Source: Owenia fusiformis
Lineage: Eukaryota > Annelida > Polychaeta > Sabellida > Oweniidae
Reading direction: 5' to 3'
Assembly (NCBI GenBank): GCA_903813345.2
Contig: CAIIXF020000008.1
Span: 37,222,867 to 37,286,866 of the forward strand
DNA: 64,000 nucleotides
Below, piece by piece: positions 46,123 to 57,367 of this stretch. Positions within the stretch are counted from its first letter, which is position 1. Each line of letters opens with the position of its first letter. The translations under genes and the position numbers were made by a program. The notes under the pieces are model-generated. The model searched no databases and was not told the DNA's origin. It was given only the letters and a program-made list of their open reading frames with translations.

Positions 46123-46585
46123 CCTGCATGGATTTGAGTTGGATTCGCATTTTATACGTGAGCCGACACACTCGCAAACGCTGATTGGATAAAGATTGCG
46201 AGAATCTTTAAGGCGCTTGTGGGCCCTTGTGTGACTCAATGGGAATTCCCCTCACTAGCCGAGGAATCGATTGTGTTTAATTCTGGGGTTTGGTTGTTCT
46301 GTTGATTATTTCCGATATTTCGGCAATAATATACCCAAAAGTAATTCTCAAGATATATCCATGGTATATGAGATATCATATGAGCAATAACAATATGACA
46401 TCATCGATTGTCTTGGGGAGAAACCTATAGCATAATGCATCTCTCAGGAAAGTAAACAAAAAAGACCAATAAGAATAGCCTAAGAGGTGTCAAGAAGTCC
46501 TCTTCGAGTATTGCATTGTGGGTAACTATTCAAGAACATATTCCAATAAAAACATAATTTGTGGGAGAATGTTCACTCTCTGTCT

Positions 46586-46771
46586 GCAGGCCTGTAGCCA
46601 GAGGGGGAGCTAGGGGAGCGGAAGCTTCCCCCCTGGCCAGAAATTCTTTCAAAATCATGCAGTTTTTCACCATTCTGAGAATTTTTCGCATGATTTTTAG
46701 CCAAAATTGTGAAAAAGCTCCCCCCTGGAAAGAAGCCCCCCCGACCTCCTGGTAAAAGCTGGCTACGGGCA
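46586..46771. repeat. GTAGCC-end repeat family, copy 1
   Basis: Starts GCAGGCCTGTAGCCAG and ends GCTGGCTACGGGC (inverted ends). It contains AATTCTTTCAAAATCATGCA and GTTTTTCACCATTCTGAG, and C/G-rich runs near both ends. Copies lie at 48,118-48,290 and 54,178-54,384. Confidence 0.65.
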
Positions 46772-47890
46772 AGCTCTGTATTATCATACTTATGATGATT
46801 TCTGGCATTTTTATAAAATTATCAACATGTATGTAGATAATCATGTTTTTATTTATTTTTTATTTTTGAGTTATTTCTTTAAATCATCAATAGAAAGTAC
46901 AAAATAAGATTTTCTTGGAATGTGTATTCTCCAATTTTGAAAACCAAGACAATGCTTATGTATGAAAAATGGGAAGTTGAATTGCCCACCCTTCTAGTTG
47001 AAAGCCCATGCTACATGTAACTAAACTTTGACTTGGTCTTAAATTGGGATAATTAAATTATTTGCTTGGAATTTAATTTGGAAAAATATTATACTGGGAG
47101 GTGATAAACTGGACTGAAATAGTACTAGCTGTGGGAGGGGGTGATTGCAATATAAAAAATGATATACAGAAATCGTAAGTTCAATATGATATAACCTCTT
47201 AAATATATGGTCTTTAAATGAAGTTGAAACAATCTGTTGGAAATAAACCTTAGATCAAATTGACCACTCTACGCAAAACAACAGACAAATAAATTAAGAT
47301 TATACAATTTTAATAATGATATAAATATGAATAAATAAAATATAATGTGTAAAATCATATATTTACAAATGAATATTTGCCGAATAAGAATAAGAAACTG
47401 TTTCAACAGGGACGATCTTACTGAACTTACTCTTCATTAGAATTTCACATATCTTACTAGCTCTTACTTATCGTCCCGGACTTATCGTTCATTCCCAATG
47501 TTAAACTACTCTTTACATGACAAAAGTTCTCTACTTATATGCATGCCCTGAACTACATAATCAACACTACAGTGACTATGAGCACCTTAAAATAATGGAA
47601 CACTCAAAAAGCAGGAATTCATGGAAATACACTGAACCACACTGATCTCTGAGCCAGAGGATATTCCTTACATCTAGCCTGACAGAAATCCACTTGAATA
47701 TTCAAGACTAAAGTTGGAAAGTATAAAAAATGTTTTTTTTATTGTTTGACTCGTTTCTCTTACATATCATACGTTATTTTGACATAATATATACCATTCG
47801 ATTAACAATACCCTGAGCAAAGATCTTATTTATTCAACTTCTGATGGTAAACTAAGTTACAGAAACGGTAAATCGAAAAACAGTTAAGAT
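46772..47890. other. No gene seen
   Basis: AT-rich sequence with microsatellite-like A/T stretches and no supportable coding segment. Confidence 0.4.
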
Positions 47891-48585
47891 ATAGCATGAC
47901 GTCTTGATATTTCAAGGCAACTCGTTTGCCTTGAAAAGTGATGGCGGTAATTGAAATTACGATGTATATATAACAGTATAACCACTACGAAATATTTATA
48001 GATTTCTTTGAAAAACTAAGAAATATACATCAGATACATCAATTTTCCGAACATGTATAAATAGTTAGGCCTGTGTACTTCAAGGTAATAAAGTAACATC
48101 ATACTTATCAACTTATCAGGCATGTAACCAGGATTTACCTGGGAAGGGGGGGGGGCGGTTTTACCAAGGGGAGCTTTTGCCAAGGGGGAGGGGGCTTTTT
48201 GGCAGTTTTTGGCAAAAAAATCATGCGAAAAGTGCTCAGAATGGTGAAAAACTGCATGATTTTGAAAGAATTTCTGACTACGGGCCTGCTTAAGTCCGAT
48301 CATGAGTTCGAATATAGTTGTGTTTCAAATATTAATTGTATGACATACGCGAGACCAATGCTATTGCTAACAGGGGGAATTGGACCCGCAGGCCGTACTA
48401 TTTACGTTTTACATATTTTTTTGTTTAGAAAAATTCGATATGTGAATGTGATGTATATTTTCTAGTTTTTCAATAAAATCTACACATATTTCGTTGCTGT
48501 TTTATATTTACATGATATCGTAATTTCAATCACCGCCATCATTTTTCAAACGAGCTACCCTGGAATATCAACACGTTATGCTATT
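47891..48585. repeat. Inverted-repeat element interrupted by a GTAGCC repeat
   Basis: The left arm (~47,891-47,970: ATAGCATGACGTCTTGATAT ... AACTCGTTTG ... GATGGCGG ... TTGAAATTACGAT) and right arm (~48,508-48,585) are inverted copies of about 78 bp. The interior includes the GTAGCC-family copy 2, so one element has inserted into another. Confidence 0.55.
48118..48290. repeat. GTAGCC-end repeat family, copy 2
   Basis: Decayed left end CAGGCATGTAACCAGG and right end CTACGGGCCTG. It shares ATGGTGAAAAACTGCATGAT and TTTTGAAAGAATTTCT with copies 1 and 3, and has a poly-G run near 48,147. Confidence 0.65.
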
Positions 48586-48692
48586 CTCATACTTGTATAA
48601 TTTAATGTGACTGACATTCACGATTTAATAAGCAGTAAAACAATTTGCTACATTGGTGACAAAATGTTTCTAGTTTCCTGCTGATTGTCGAG

Positions 48693-48772
48693 TCTAGCTC
48701 CTACACTGTGGCTAGTCGATCTATGTGGATGCAGTCATTTATATGTAATGTTTCGTGGGTACTCGCGTACAT
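48693..48772 (+). repeat. Short inverted duplicate of 58,625-58,722
   Basis: ACACTGTGGCTAGTCGATCT, ATGTGGATG and ATGTAATGTTTCGTG recur about 10 kb away in inverted orientation. Confidence 0.6.
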
Positions 48773-48789
48773 TATAGGGAATGGGATCA

Positions 48790-51198
48790 TTGCAAAAATA
48801 TGACAGCAAATCAAGGTAAGTGATCTCAGAGATTCTACTTAACATTGTGACTTGAAATCTTGCATACATATTCAATATACATAGTATGACAATGTGTGAA
48901 AGTTTCAGCTACCATATTCCTGTTATAGGGAAGATATTTGAAAAACATTTCGTAAACGTCAACATATATGTATAAAATGGATGTACCTATGTATCATTTG
49001 GATTCAGAACGGTAACAAATGGATGCTTTAATAAATTATACTTTTATCATGATGATTTATTTACTGATGGACAACTGGCCAGATTTTCTTTGTATCCATT
49101 GTTTGGATAAACATTCCTCATTCAGTAAAGTAATTAGCCACCCCACTACAAGTAGTCTAAAGACACATTCATGAAAAATTGAAAATACTATATATAAACC
49201 CATCAACTGGAAAATGCCATTACAGATGAAATAAAGGACCCACGGTCCTGTGCTCTCACAGTGTAGAACCTTCAGAGGAATGTATATCCTGATTTTCAAA
49301 CAAAAGTATTGGTAAATATGAGATCAATAAAAGATGAGTCCTTTGTTGTTGGTCCAGATATGATTTGTAGTAGTCAAAGGAAAAACTATGAATTTGACCT
49401 AGATTTTGTCATAGGCCTTTTAGTGTCCAAATTTTGAAGGAAAGTAGATTTTGAGGACGGCTTCTATTGTAGATTCTTATTAAGTTGGCTGCATCCAAGC
49501 TGTATCTAGTGTTGTGTTGTTACAATTGATAATTTTCTCAAGCCCCATTGCCAAAATAGCGATTTTTGAGATTTCAAAATGCCATAGCTTCCGACCGGAA
49601 GTCGGATCAAAATCTTGTTTGCAGATTCGGATTCCTTGGACAATTCTTCACATATTTCATAGCTCATACATTGAATTCCAAGAACTTTTTTTATTGTGAC
49701 CTACTTTCCGGATGCCATATCTCAAAAACGGTAAGAGTGATCAAAAACAACTTGCCTGTAGGGATTACCTTTTTTCAAAGGAACATGATTAAAAAAACGG
49801 AGCAAAAATATTGAAGGACGACTGAGAAAATTGAAAAAATGACAAAGTACTGGATTTGACCTAGTTCTTGACCTTTGACCTAGATTTAACCTGATTAGAC
49901 CTAGATCTTGACTTCGTCCTGAACTGGACCTTGACTTGGACCTAGACCTGGACTTGGACCTGGAAATGGACTGGACTGGTATTTTTTCAATCTTTTCTTC
50001 ACTTCTCTTGACTTTCTATAAGGCTATCATCAGATCGATTTTTCTAGAAATTTAAAAATCAGCAATTTCTCGAAAACCGGCCGAACTTGGGAAATGGCGA
50101 TTATAGGTCAAATATTCATTAAGGATATGCATAAAATGAATGTGCAATCCGAATAGCAGTTCTAATTTGTGCAGCCAATGTTGACACCTAATACTACTTA
50201 TAGATTGGTTTTCCAAATGTAAGGCCCCGTATAAGACCATTGTCTCTGATTGTGAAACATGTGTATGCATCAAATCCGAGGAATATTACATTATGTGAAA
50301 CAATTCCAAAATGTTTTGTCTCGAACTCAATCAAATAGCAATATATTTCAACATGTGGAAATTGTTTATTAACGTAATGTCAGGCACTATAGGTGAACGG
50401 GTTTTCAGTTTTGCTCTTTTTTGTCACACTTAAATTGTGTGCTTTATTTATTTGGAATTTGAATTTGAAAGGGTGAATTGACATCCAATAAAGCTTATAG
50501 TATCATTTATTAACAGATGCATCGAGGTAGAGCCACCGTTCAAAATACATAAACATAACTCTGTCGAGTGCAATAAATCCATGCATATCCATTTGTAGCA
50601 ATTATACGGCCAGACCAGAACACAGTTACCCTTCGCATTCTTACATTGTCTGCATGTCAACCATACGGCGACCGCACGGTCAGCCTGCCTTTCGCACCTC
50701 TCATACACGTGTACAAATTCTAAGATCATATTAATTACCATTGATTCCTCGTTTTCAATCCCTGGTTTTCAAAGCCCGTTAGATGTTAATCAATGGAGAT
50801 TTTTAAATGTGCTTTCATTAAACAGCCAGGAAAAATAAACTATTTTTCATTTCCCAGGAATCACATAATCCGTCAAAATTCATTTAATTTAAAATGTATC
50901 TAATATATTACATGTATACAATCAGACAGACTGGCTATTCTAATCCGTTATGAAAAGCCATTTGTTTTTTCCTCTACAGGATGTTTCTGCGGAAGTTAAT
51001 TTGTTTATCTTAGTGTTTAGAGGCAATGTCCTTTGACGCTTTCGTGAAATAAATGAACTCTGTGATGGACTACAATTGTATATTTTTACAGGAACAGTTA
51101 CCCGAAGTAGACCACTGTTACATTATTTTCATTTTAGGTCTCTCTAATTAGTTGCATTGCAGAAGTCTAATATTATTCTCTCCTGTGCCGAAGGTACT
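48790..51198. other. No gene; simple repeat and old duplication
   Basis: 49,860-49,975 is a degenerate array of GACCTAGA / GACTTGGACCTGG motifs. 50,918-51,090 (ATCAGACAGACTGG ... TTTGTTTATCTTAGTGTTTA) matches 55,767-55,975 imperfectly. The frame at 50,448-50,741 (minus) is not recognisable. Confidence 0.45.
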
Positions 51199-51439
51199 TA
51201 CTGTACTCCGGGTAAATTTCGACGCTATAAAATTTCGCGATTTCTCAAAATTGCAATTTCGCGGCTATTTAATTTCGCGGATTTGAGTTGATGACATTTT
51301 GCAGATTGCACAAGTTGATTTTTTTCAGATTACCATGAATCATTGATGCGTATCTGGCTATTTTAGCCCATTCAGAATCCGAATGATGTTTGTATTTTCC
51401 ACGCTTAGGGCATTTATTTGAATATTCTTGTATGCAGAG

Positions 51440-51545
51440 CTGTCAAGTGTCCCGCGAATGGCGGGATTATCCCGCGAATTTGATCAAAATTAGGCTAATT
51501 CGCGTGTCCCGCGATGTCCCGCGAAGTCCCGCAAATGTGGCTTTA
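51440..51545. repeat. TCCCGCGAA motif cluster, left
   Basis: At least six TCCCGCGAA/TCCCGCGAT/TCCCGCAAA words in about 105 bp, CpG-rich against an AT-rich background. It matches the larger cluster at 52,760-53,075. Confidence 0.7.
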
Positions 51546-51848
51546 ACCTCCGCGAATTTCCGAAATTGTTGCAATCCCCTATATTGTGATTATCTTATCT
51601 TATATAAGAAGCTAAGTTTTTGCACTTTTGAGGAGTAAAGTTTACCTTGTTGTAAGTACCTAGCATGCTGTTGTTTGGTATCAAAATAAAGAGGAAGTGT
51701 TCAACTTTCATTTTAATTACGAAAATAGGGATGTAGGTCACAAACAGTTCCAACGTTGGCCTTTTTACTACCCGTGTGGCCTTCATCTCAAAACTGAGCA
51801 AATGTTAGCAAACGCGAGTTACAATAAATGGACGCTGATATGTAGAAA

Positions 51849-52354
51849 GGGTTTGTAGAAAAAAACGGGTACCGGGTTGTAAATCCTCCATGCTGGGTTC
51901 AAACTTGGTACCCGGTCAAAAAAACGGGTACCCAAAAAACGAAAAATACGAATATATAACATAATTAGATTATGAGAAAACGTGTAAGATTTGTTTTGAA
52001 TTCACAAAAATGTATGTAACATCCTTCAAAATTGAGCTAGAAGCTTCAAATAAAAAGCATAGTTTAAGGCTCTTTTCTTCCTCTATCATCATGGCCATAT
52101 TTCCATTGGTTATGATGATAAAGGAAGAAAAGAGCCTTAAAATGCTTTTCATTTGAAGCTTCTAGCGCAATTTTGAAGGAAGTTACATACATTTTTGTAA
52201 ATTCAAAACAAATCTTACACGTTTTCTAATGATCTAATTATGTTGTATATTCGTATATTTCGTTTTTTGGGTACCCGGTATTTTCGACCGGGTACCAAGT
52301 TTGAACCCAGCATGGAGGATTTACTACCCGGTACCCGGTTTTTTCTACAAACCC
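51849..52354. mobile_element. 506-bp foldback element with ~230-bp arms
   Basis: GGGTTTGTAGAAAAAAACGG at the left and its complement at the right end begin two arms that pair almost completely, through GGGTACCGGG, CCTCCATGCTGGGTTCAAAC, TTGTTTTGAATTCACAAAAA and AAGAAAAGAGCCTTAAA. The loop is near 52,085-52,120. Flanks TATGTAGAAA (51,839-51,848) and TATCTAGAAA (52,355-52,364) agree at 9 of 10 positions and may be the target duplication. The arms contain the core also seen at 18,826-18,900. Confidence 0.75.
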
Positions 52355-52759
52355 TATCTAGAAAAGTAACCTCATTCCCTATAATTTGATGTAGATTAAT
52401 CGAACCCCTATATCATGGGCTTTCAATTGAAAGCCCATGTCTACAGTATATGAATAGGTACATTTTAATATATAACATTATGGGGGTAAGCGTTTCATAG
52501 TTGGTCACGACGCCAGAAGTGCAAAGTATTGTTCCGAATTTTTGAATTTCGTGTTAGATTACGGTACTCACACCTGAAGCATGGTTTTTGTTTTTGATAA
52601 ATTACAATAAAGTTTATTAATATTCCTATGCGTATTTTGTGAAATTGTGTTGACGTTTATTTAAGTTATAATGCAACGGTGCATTATATTTGATTAATCA
52701 GTATCTGGAAGTTTGATTTAAGTACTTTAACATGCTTTTACATTAGTCCCAATCACGCA

Positions 52760-53075
52760 AATCCCTTGAATGTCCCGGGACATCCTGCAAATTTAGGTGG
52801 ATGTCCCGCGAAATCCCGCAAATTTAGGGCACGTTGTCTAAAACATCTGTCCCTCTATGAAGTTTTTGGTGGTAAACCTGTTAACTGTCCCGCAATTAGA
52901 GTGTTTGTCCCTCGAATGGTCCCACGAAATCCCGCGAATTTGATAAAAAAAAAAATTGGCCTATTAGCGCAATCACGCAAATGCCTTAAATGTCCCGCGA
53001 AATCCCGCGAATTTAGTAGATGTCACGCAAAATCCCGCGAATTTTGGGCACTGGGTCTAAAAAATCTGTCCCGCG
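52760..53075. repeat. TCCCGCGAAATCCCGCGAATTT array, right
   Basis: Imperfect ~24-bp units built from TGTCCCGCGAAATCCCGCGA occur in groups, separated by related spacers (for example AAACATCTGTCCCTC and AAAAATCTGTCCCGC). The plus frame at 52,766-53,095 merely translates the repeat. The 11-mer TTCGCGGGA(A/C) on the other strand resembles an E2F site. Confidence 0.7.
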
Positions 53076-53429
53076 AGAAAATCTTTAGGGGTTGACAGTA
53101 CTGTGTATGGCTTTTTCAACTTCAATTTGTAGGGATATCATTGTCGTCAACAGTGCTTGCCTTTGTTGGCCAACAACAAAATGTTAGACATTTAGTTTGA
53201 ATTATCGCCCAACAACAAAATGTTAGACATTTAGTTTGAATGATCGCCCAACAACACTGGAGGAAACGTTTTACACCGAATGAAACATATCAAAAGTCCC
53301 GGGCCAAATCCAAGGGATTTAAAAGACCAATTTCGCAACGATAAATGTTCGCGATTTTACTACATTCGCGAACAAAGCGAAATTAAATCGCACGCGAACA
53401 ATACCCGGAGTACAGTATACCCGTAGCCA

Positions 53430-54177
53430 AGGGGGGGGGGGGGGGGGTGTTCAAGGAGTCCAACTCAACAGAATTCGAATTGAATACAAAATAAATTCAT
53501 CATCTATATAGATATATAAATACATAATGTCTATCCAAGTCTTCTTGCATTTTCTGAACTTCAAATGCGCCTTTTGATGTGTGATAACAAAATACTAGAT
53601 AAATACTTAATGTTACTCCAGCTTGTTTTTATAGTAATTTGGCAATTAAACATGCCTCTCCCGATCAGGTCACGTTTTATATGTCTCTGATGTAATAACT
53701 GCCCTGTCAACCCTCACGCATTAGGCGTGATTGAGGCATTTGCTGGAAAAATAGAAATCACGCATCAATTTAGCGTGTATGATCAAATACCACGCAAATC
53801 ACGGATTTTGTTGAATATTTTAAAAATCGTTTTTTGTGAAATGCCGACACGGTAAAATACCGAACGGCGAAAAAAGCGAACGCATTCCGTTCGGTCTTTG
53901 CACGCGATTGCCGTTTATGTCACATATTTGGTACAAAATATGTGTATATATCACGCATTTGTTTCGAAAATATTCACACCTACCTATTTGATTGAAATCA
54001 TTCAAATCAAAGTTGGCGTTCGAGAACAAAAATGTGTCCAGTCAAAAATTTCTAATGTTTGATTTTGAGTAGTTGTATTTATTGATCCTTGTTTTTCAAT
54101 CTACAGATGGTTCACTGAATTCCGAAGTAAACAGAAAATAATACACATTTCCTTGGTTCCCATGATACTGCCTATAA
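53430..54177. other. No gene seen
   Basis: Starts with a GTAGCC plus poly-G motif (53,422-53,448) like the ends of the neighbouring repeats. The rest is AT-rich with no supportable coding segment. Confidence 0.4.
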
Positions 54178-54384
54178 CCCAGGCCCGTAGCCAGGATTTG
54201 CCAAGGGGGGGGGGGGCAGTTTTCAAAAATGTCTAGGGAGTTCACATTTGACAATTTTGGTCCAAATATGGCTAAAATCACACGAGAAATGCTCAAAATG
54301 GTGAAAAACTGCATGATTTTGAAAGAATCTTTGGCCAGGGGGGTTCGCCCGAACCCTGCGAACCCCCCCTGGCTACGGGCCTGC
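54178..54384. repeat. GTAGCC-end repeat family, copy 3
   Basis: Best-preserved copy: CAGGCCCGTAGCCAGGATTT at the left and CCCCTGGCTACGGGCCTG at the right. The inside has ATGGTGAAAAACTGCATGAT and TTTTGAAAGAATCTTTGGCC, with poly-G (54,206-54,216) and poly-C runs next to the ends. Confidence 0.7.
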
Positions 54385-54466
54385 CTAGAACCTATAATAC
54401 TCATTTATTAAAACAAATATTAATTTATCCGTCTGTCTGATTAGATTTTGTTCCCTGACTCAAACC

Positions 54467-54502
54467 AGAGACATATAAAACATATATATTTTATATGTCT
54501 CT
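54467..54502. repeat. 36-bp perfect palindrome
   Basis: AGAGACATATAAAACATATA followed by its own complement makes a perfect hairpin. AGAGACATATAAAA also occurs, on the opposite strand, near 53,673-53,687. Confidence 0.6.
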
Positions 54503-54659
54503 GCTCAAACAAAGTCAACCCCAATTTCAGTTCTTAATTCTTCACTTGAAACGATATAGCCAACATGATACAACATTAATTTGGATTAATTATACATATA
54601 TAAAGCCTATTGTTATCAAAACCCATAAATCCTCACAATATAAATATAGTTTTATTGAT

Positions 54660-54900
54660 GACCAAAAACAGAATATCAGGGGCGTAGCCAGCTTTCAGTC
54701 AGGGGGGAGGGGATGCGATCGCCAAAAAGATTTCGGTTTTCAGTCAGGAGGGTACGATTGTGGCCTGAGCAGCATTTTAAAGCTCCTTTCTTCTTCTTTC
54801 TCAGGGTTTCATTTTTATTGTTAAGGGGGGGGGGGGGGGGGGGGTGTGCGATCGCACCCATCACAACCCCCCCCCCTGGTTACGCCCACGGATATTTTGG
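54660..54900. repeat. GGGGCGTAGCCAGCTTTCAG repeat with long poly-G tract
   Basis: Starts GGGGCGTAGCCAGCTTTCAG, carries a G run of about 18 (54,826-54,843) and ends CTGGTTACGCCC. GATGCGATCGCC and GGTGTGCGATCGCACCC words mark it. Related pieces are at 18,770-18,985 and 56,622-56,690. Confidence 0.6.
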
Positions 54901-55560
54901 CAACTTCCACGTTTACCCCCCCCCCCTTATCATTTTTGCGCCCCCTCTAAATATCAGACCAATCAGGCGATGAGGCATGGATCAGGATACCCTGACTCCC
55001 AAGCTGTGCGACTTCTGGCAACCGCTACACCTATATTCCCGGGGGAAATGAAAATTATCAAATATGGTCGTGTGTGGGCAAACACGGAGGAGGAGGAGAG
55101 GGGTGCGTGCATTGCGTGCGATCCCTCATCAGTTGTGTACCTTATTTTTGTATGAATTTCTCCCGAACAGTTATGCTAGAGGGGTTATAATATTTATTTC
55201 TATTTTCAAATGAAATAATTTCACCCTTGCCCGATTGGCTATAATGCACGAATCAAATAGCATGGAGATCAGATAATTAAATCAATCAGATGAATAAACT
55301 TATTGTTTTCTCTGATTAAAAGGCGGTTTGAAGCTACTTTTATAGGATTTGTAAATTCGCAATCAGACTGGCTTATTTTAATATTTAGTCAGTGCAAGAG
55401 GAGGGGACTATAATGTAGAAAATCGTTTTGATTTCGACACTAACTGAAATAATTTATCACAATAAATTGTTAAATACGGAAACAGAGACCGGTTTAAAAA
55501 TGAAAAGAGAGGCAAAAAACTCTACTCATACAATGTAATTAAAACCCGGAAATTAAAGCA

Positions 55561-55720
55561 ATTTTAGACTGTTAGATCTTCTGTAATCAAGGTGATGTTG
55601 GTACACTTCCACTGTTAGAAAAACAAAGACTAAGACAAAGACTATATAGCAATTAATCCTTTTGTAATCATTAAATGTTAAATGTAGATTCTTATTATTT
55701 CGTTGGACAATGTTCAGACT
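55561..55720. repeat. Direct duplicate of 56,063-56,222
   Basis: Both segments share TTTTAGACTGTTAGAT, GGTGATGTTGGTA, AAACAAAGACTAAGACAAAG and TAGCAATTAATCCTTTTGT, with indels. About 500 bp separate the copies. No coding content. Confidence 0.65.
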
Positions 55721-56062
55721 TCTGACCAAGATTTATTCATTTATGTTTGTATTTAAAAAATAGTATTTCAATCAGACAGACGTTCTAATGAGTTAGAAAA
55801 ATACATTTGTCCATCACCTCTCAAGAAGTTTTCAAAAGTAATCAAGTCGATTTGTTTATTTTAGTGTTTAGCATTGTTTTTCATAACTTGACGCTTCCAT
55901 GAACAGAATGACTTTGAAATGAGTATTTATAACTTTAGCTTTTATACGACATGCTGACTGTATATTTCTATATGAACGTTGTAGTTATGTGATGTAACAT
56001 CGCCCCCCCCCCAAATAACAGGTATACAACTTTTGGTCGGAATACTTTAACTTGCGATTAAA

Positions 56063-56222
56063 AGCAATTTTAGACTGTTAGATGATCTCATATGTAATCT
56101 AGGTGATGTTGGTAGACTTCCGCAGTTAAGGAAACAAAGACTAAGACAAAGAGAACTGTATAGCAATTAATCCTTTTGTTATCACTAAATGTTAGATTCT
56201 TTATTGGACAATATTTTGACTT
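56063..56222. repeat. Direct duplicate of 55,561-55,720
   Basis: Second, diverged copy of the ~160-bp unit described at 55,561. Confidence 0.65.
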
Positions 56223-56512
56223 CTGTCTCCGATTGTTATGCAGATATGTGTATATAATCATGTGAACAACATATACCGTGGAAATTCCCATATTCATTCT
56301 CATAATGTCTTACAGCTATTTCGCAAATGACATGCATGTAAGCCTAAATAACATGTGGACGTAATATTGCAGAACTGAGCGAAAAGAAAGGTTGAACAAA
56401 TTAGATAAAGATATTTTATTTTTTAAATGCACAAAGGGCAACAGTTGAAGAGCAAAAATTAAAGGCGGTGTGAAATAGATCGTGCTTTTGTATGATCCTC
56501 TTCTATAGTGCC

Positions 56513-56690
56513 CTACCCTTTGCATTCGTTCGACTTCACTTCTTAAAAGAGAGTTTCGTCTTCTCGTAGTATATAACTAGACTCTGCACGTAGCGTAATA
56601 GTGCCCCTATTAGCCATGTACAGGGGCGTAGCCAACTTTCAGTCGGGGGGGGGGGGGGTGCGATTGCCAAAAAAACAATATCGGATTTCA
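56513..56690 (-). repeat. Composite repeat, inverted partner of 18,940-19,400
   Basis: Read on the minus strand it contains GCACCCCC..., AGTTGGCTACGCCCCTGTA, CAGAGTCTAGTTA, AACTCTCTTTTAAGAAGTGA and CGAATGCAAAGGGTAG. This is the same order as at 18,940-19,400, but without the ~300-bp promoter-like insert. Confidence 0.6.
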
Positions 56691-57367
56691 GTCTGAGACA
56701 AATGGTCAAACATGAGTTTCAAAAAATGTTCTAGAATTACCTTATGTAAATATTTACGTTAGCTTGTTTAATTAAGGTCTGACGTTATGAAAACAAAGTG
56801 CCATTAATTTCTGAACCGTATAATACAGTATCATCTGTTTGGTCTCGGTATATTCCAGCTTAATTTGTATTATACAAAAAATGATATGTATAATTTGTAT
56901 TATACCACTTTGAAACCTGTTATAATAGAAAATGATATGCGTATAATACTGTTTAATCTGATCCTGACTTAAATTATATCAGGTTAAACTGGAATATATT
57001 TTGGTTTAATCGGGTATCATTCTCTAATGATATTTGAGTCCGGATCAGATGTTATAATATTGAATGATACTTTCTGTGATATTGGATTAAACAACAAATT
57101 AAACATCAATATAAGATGTTATCACAAGTATTAATCATAGGATTTTACATAGTGGACGGAGCAACGGACGGACGGACCAATGGACGGACACCTGGTCGAT
57201 CCCATAGGCTCAAAAACCATGGTTTTATTGCTAATACTGTTAATTTGAAAAACGGGTCCATAACATGTAATGATGACAATGAAAATGTTGAAATTAGGTA
57301 CGCCAATGAAGTGAATTCAGAGCAAAAGACCCATCGACCCACTGGAATACCCACAAATCAAGTTTCA
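56691..57367. other. AT-rich palindromic region, no gene seen
   Basis: 56,850-57,100 is full of short self-complementary TATAAT/ATTATA words. 57,150-57,190 has an ACGGACGGACGG run. The two overlapping frames at 57,116-57,370 and 57,145-57,354 are products of that run. Confidence 0.4.

Larger units (their letters stand above)
51201..53415. mobile_element. 2.2-kb TA-flanked element with ends CTGTACTCCGGGTA
   Basis: The left end CTGTACTCCGGGTAAATTTC and right end read inward CTGTACTCCGGGTATTGTTC share 14 terminal bases. Further in, both ends carry scattered TTTCGCGA / TTCGCGAA words. TA flanks both ends (51,199-51,200, 53,416-53,417). No transposase frame is seen. It contains the TCCCGCGAA arrays and a nested 506-bp foldback element. 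Confidence 0.6.

Noticed and set aside
49860-49975. TGACCT half-sites suggestive of nuclear-receptor elements
   Set aside because: They are part of a simple GACCTAGA/GACTTGGACC repeat with irregular spacing and no adjacent gene.
50448-50741. 97-residue cysteine-containing minus-strand ORF
   Set aside because: No splice context, no recognisable motif and no repeat of the pattern; likely chance.
52766-53095. 109-residue ORF with repeated PAKSREF
   Set aside because: Translation of the TCCCGCGAA repeat array; the unit is not maintained as a coding repeat.
54713-55155. Gly/Pro-rich ORFs
   Set aside because: Translations of poly-G and poly-C tracts in the GTAGCC-type repeats.
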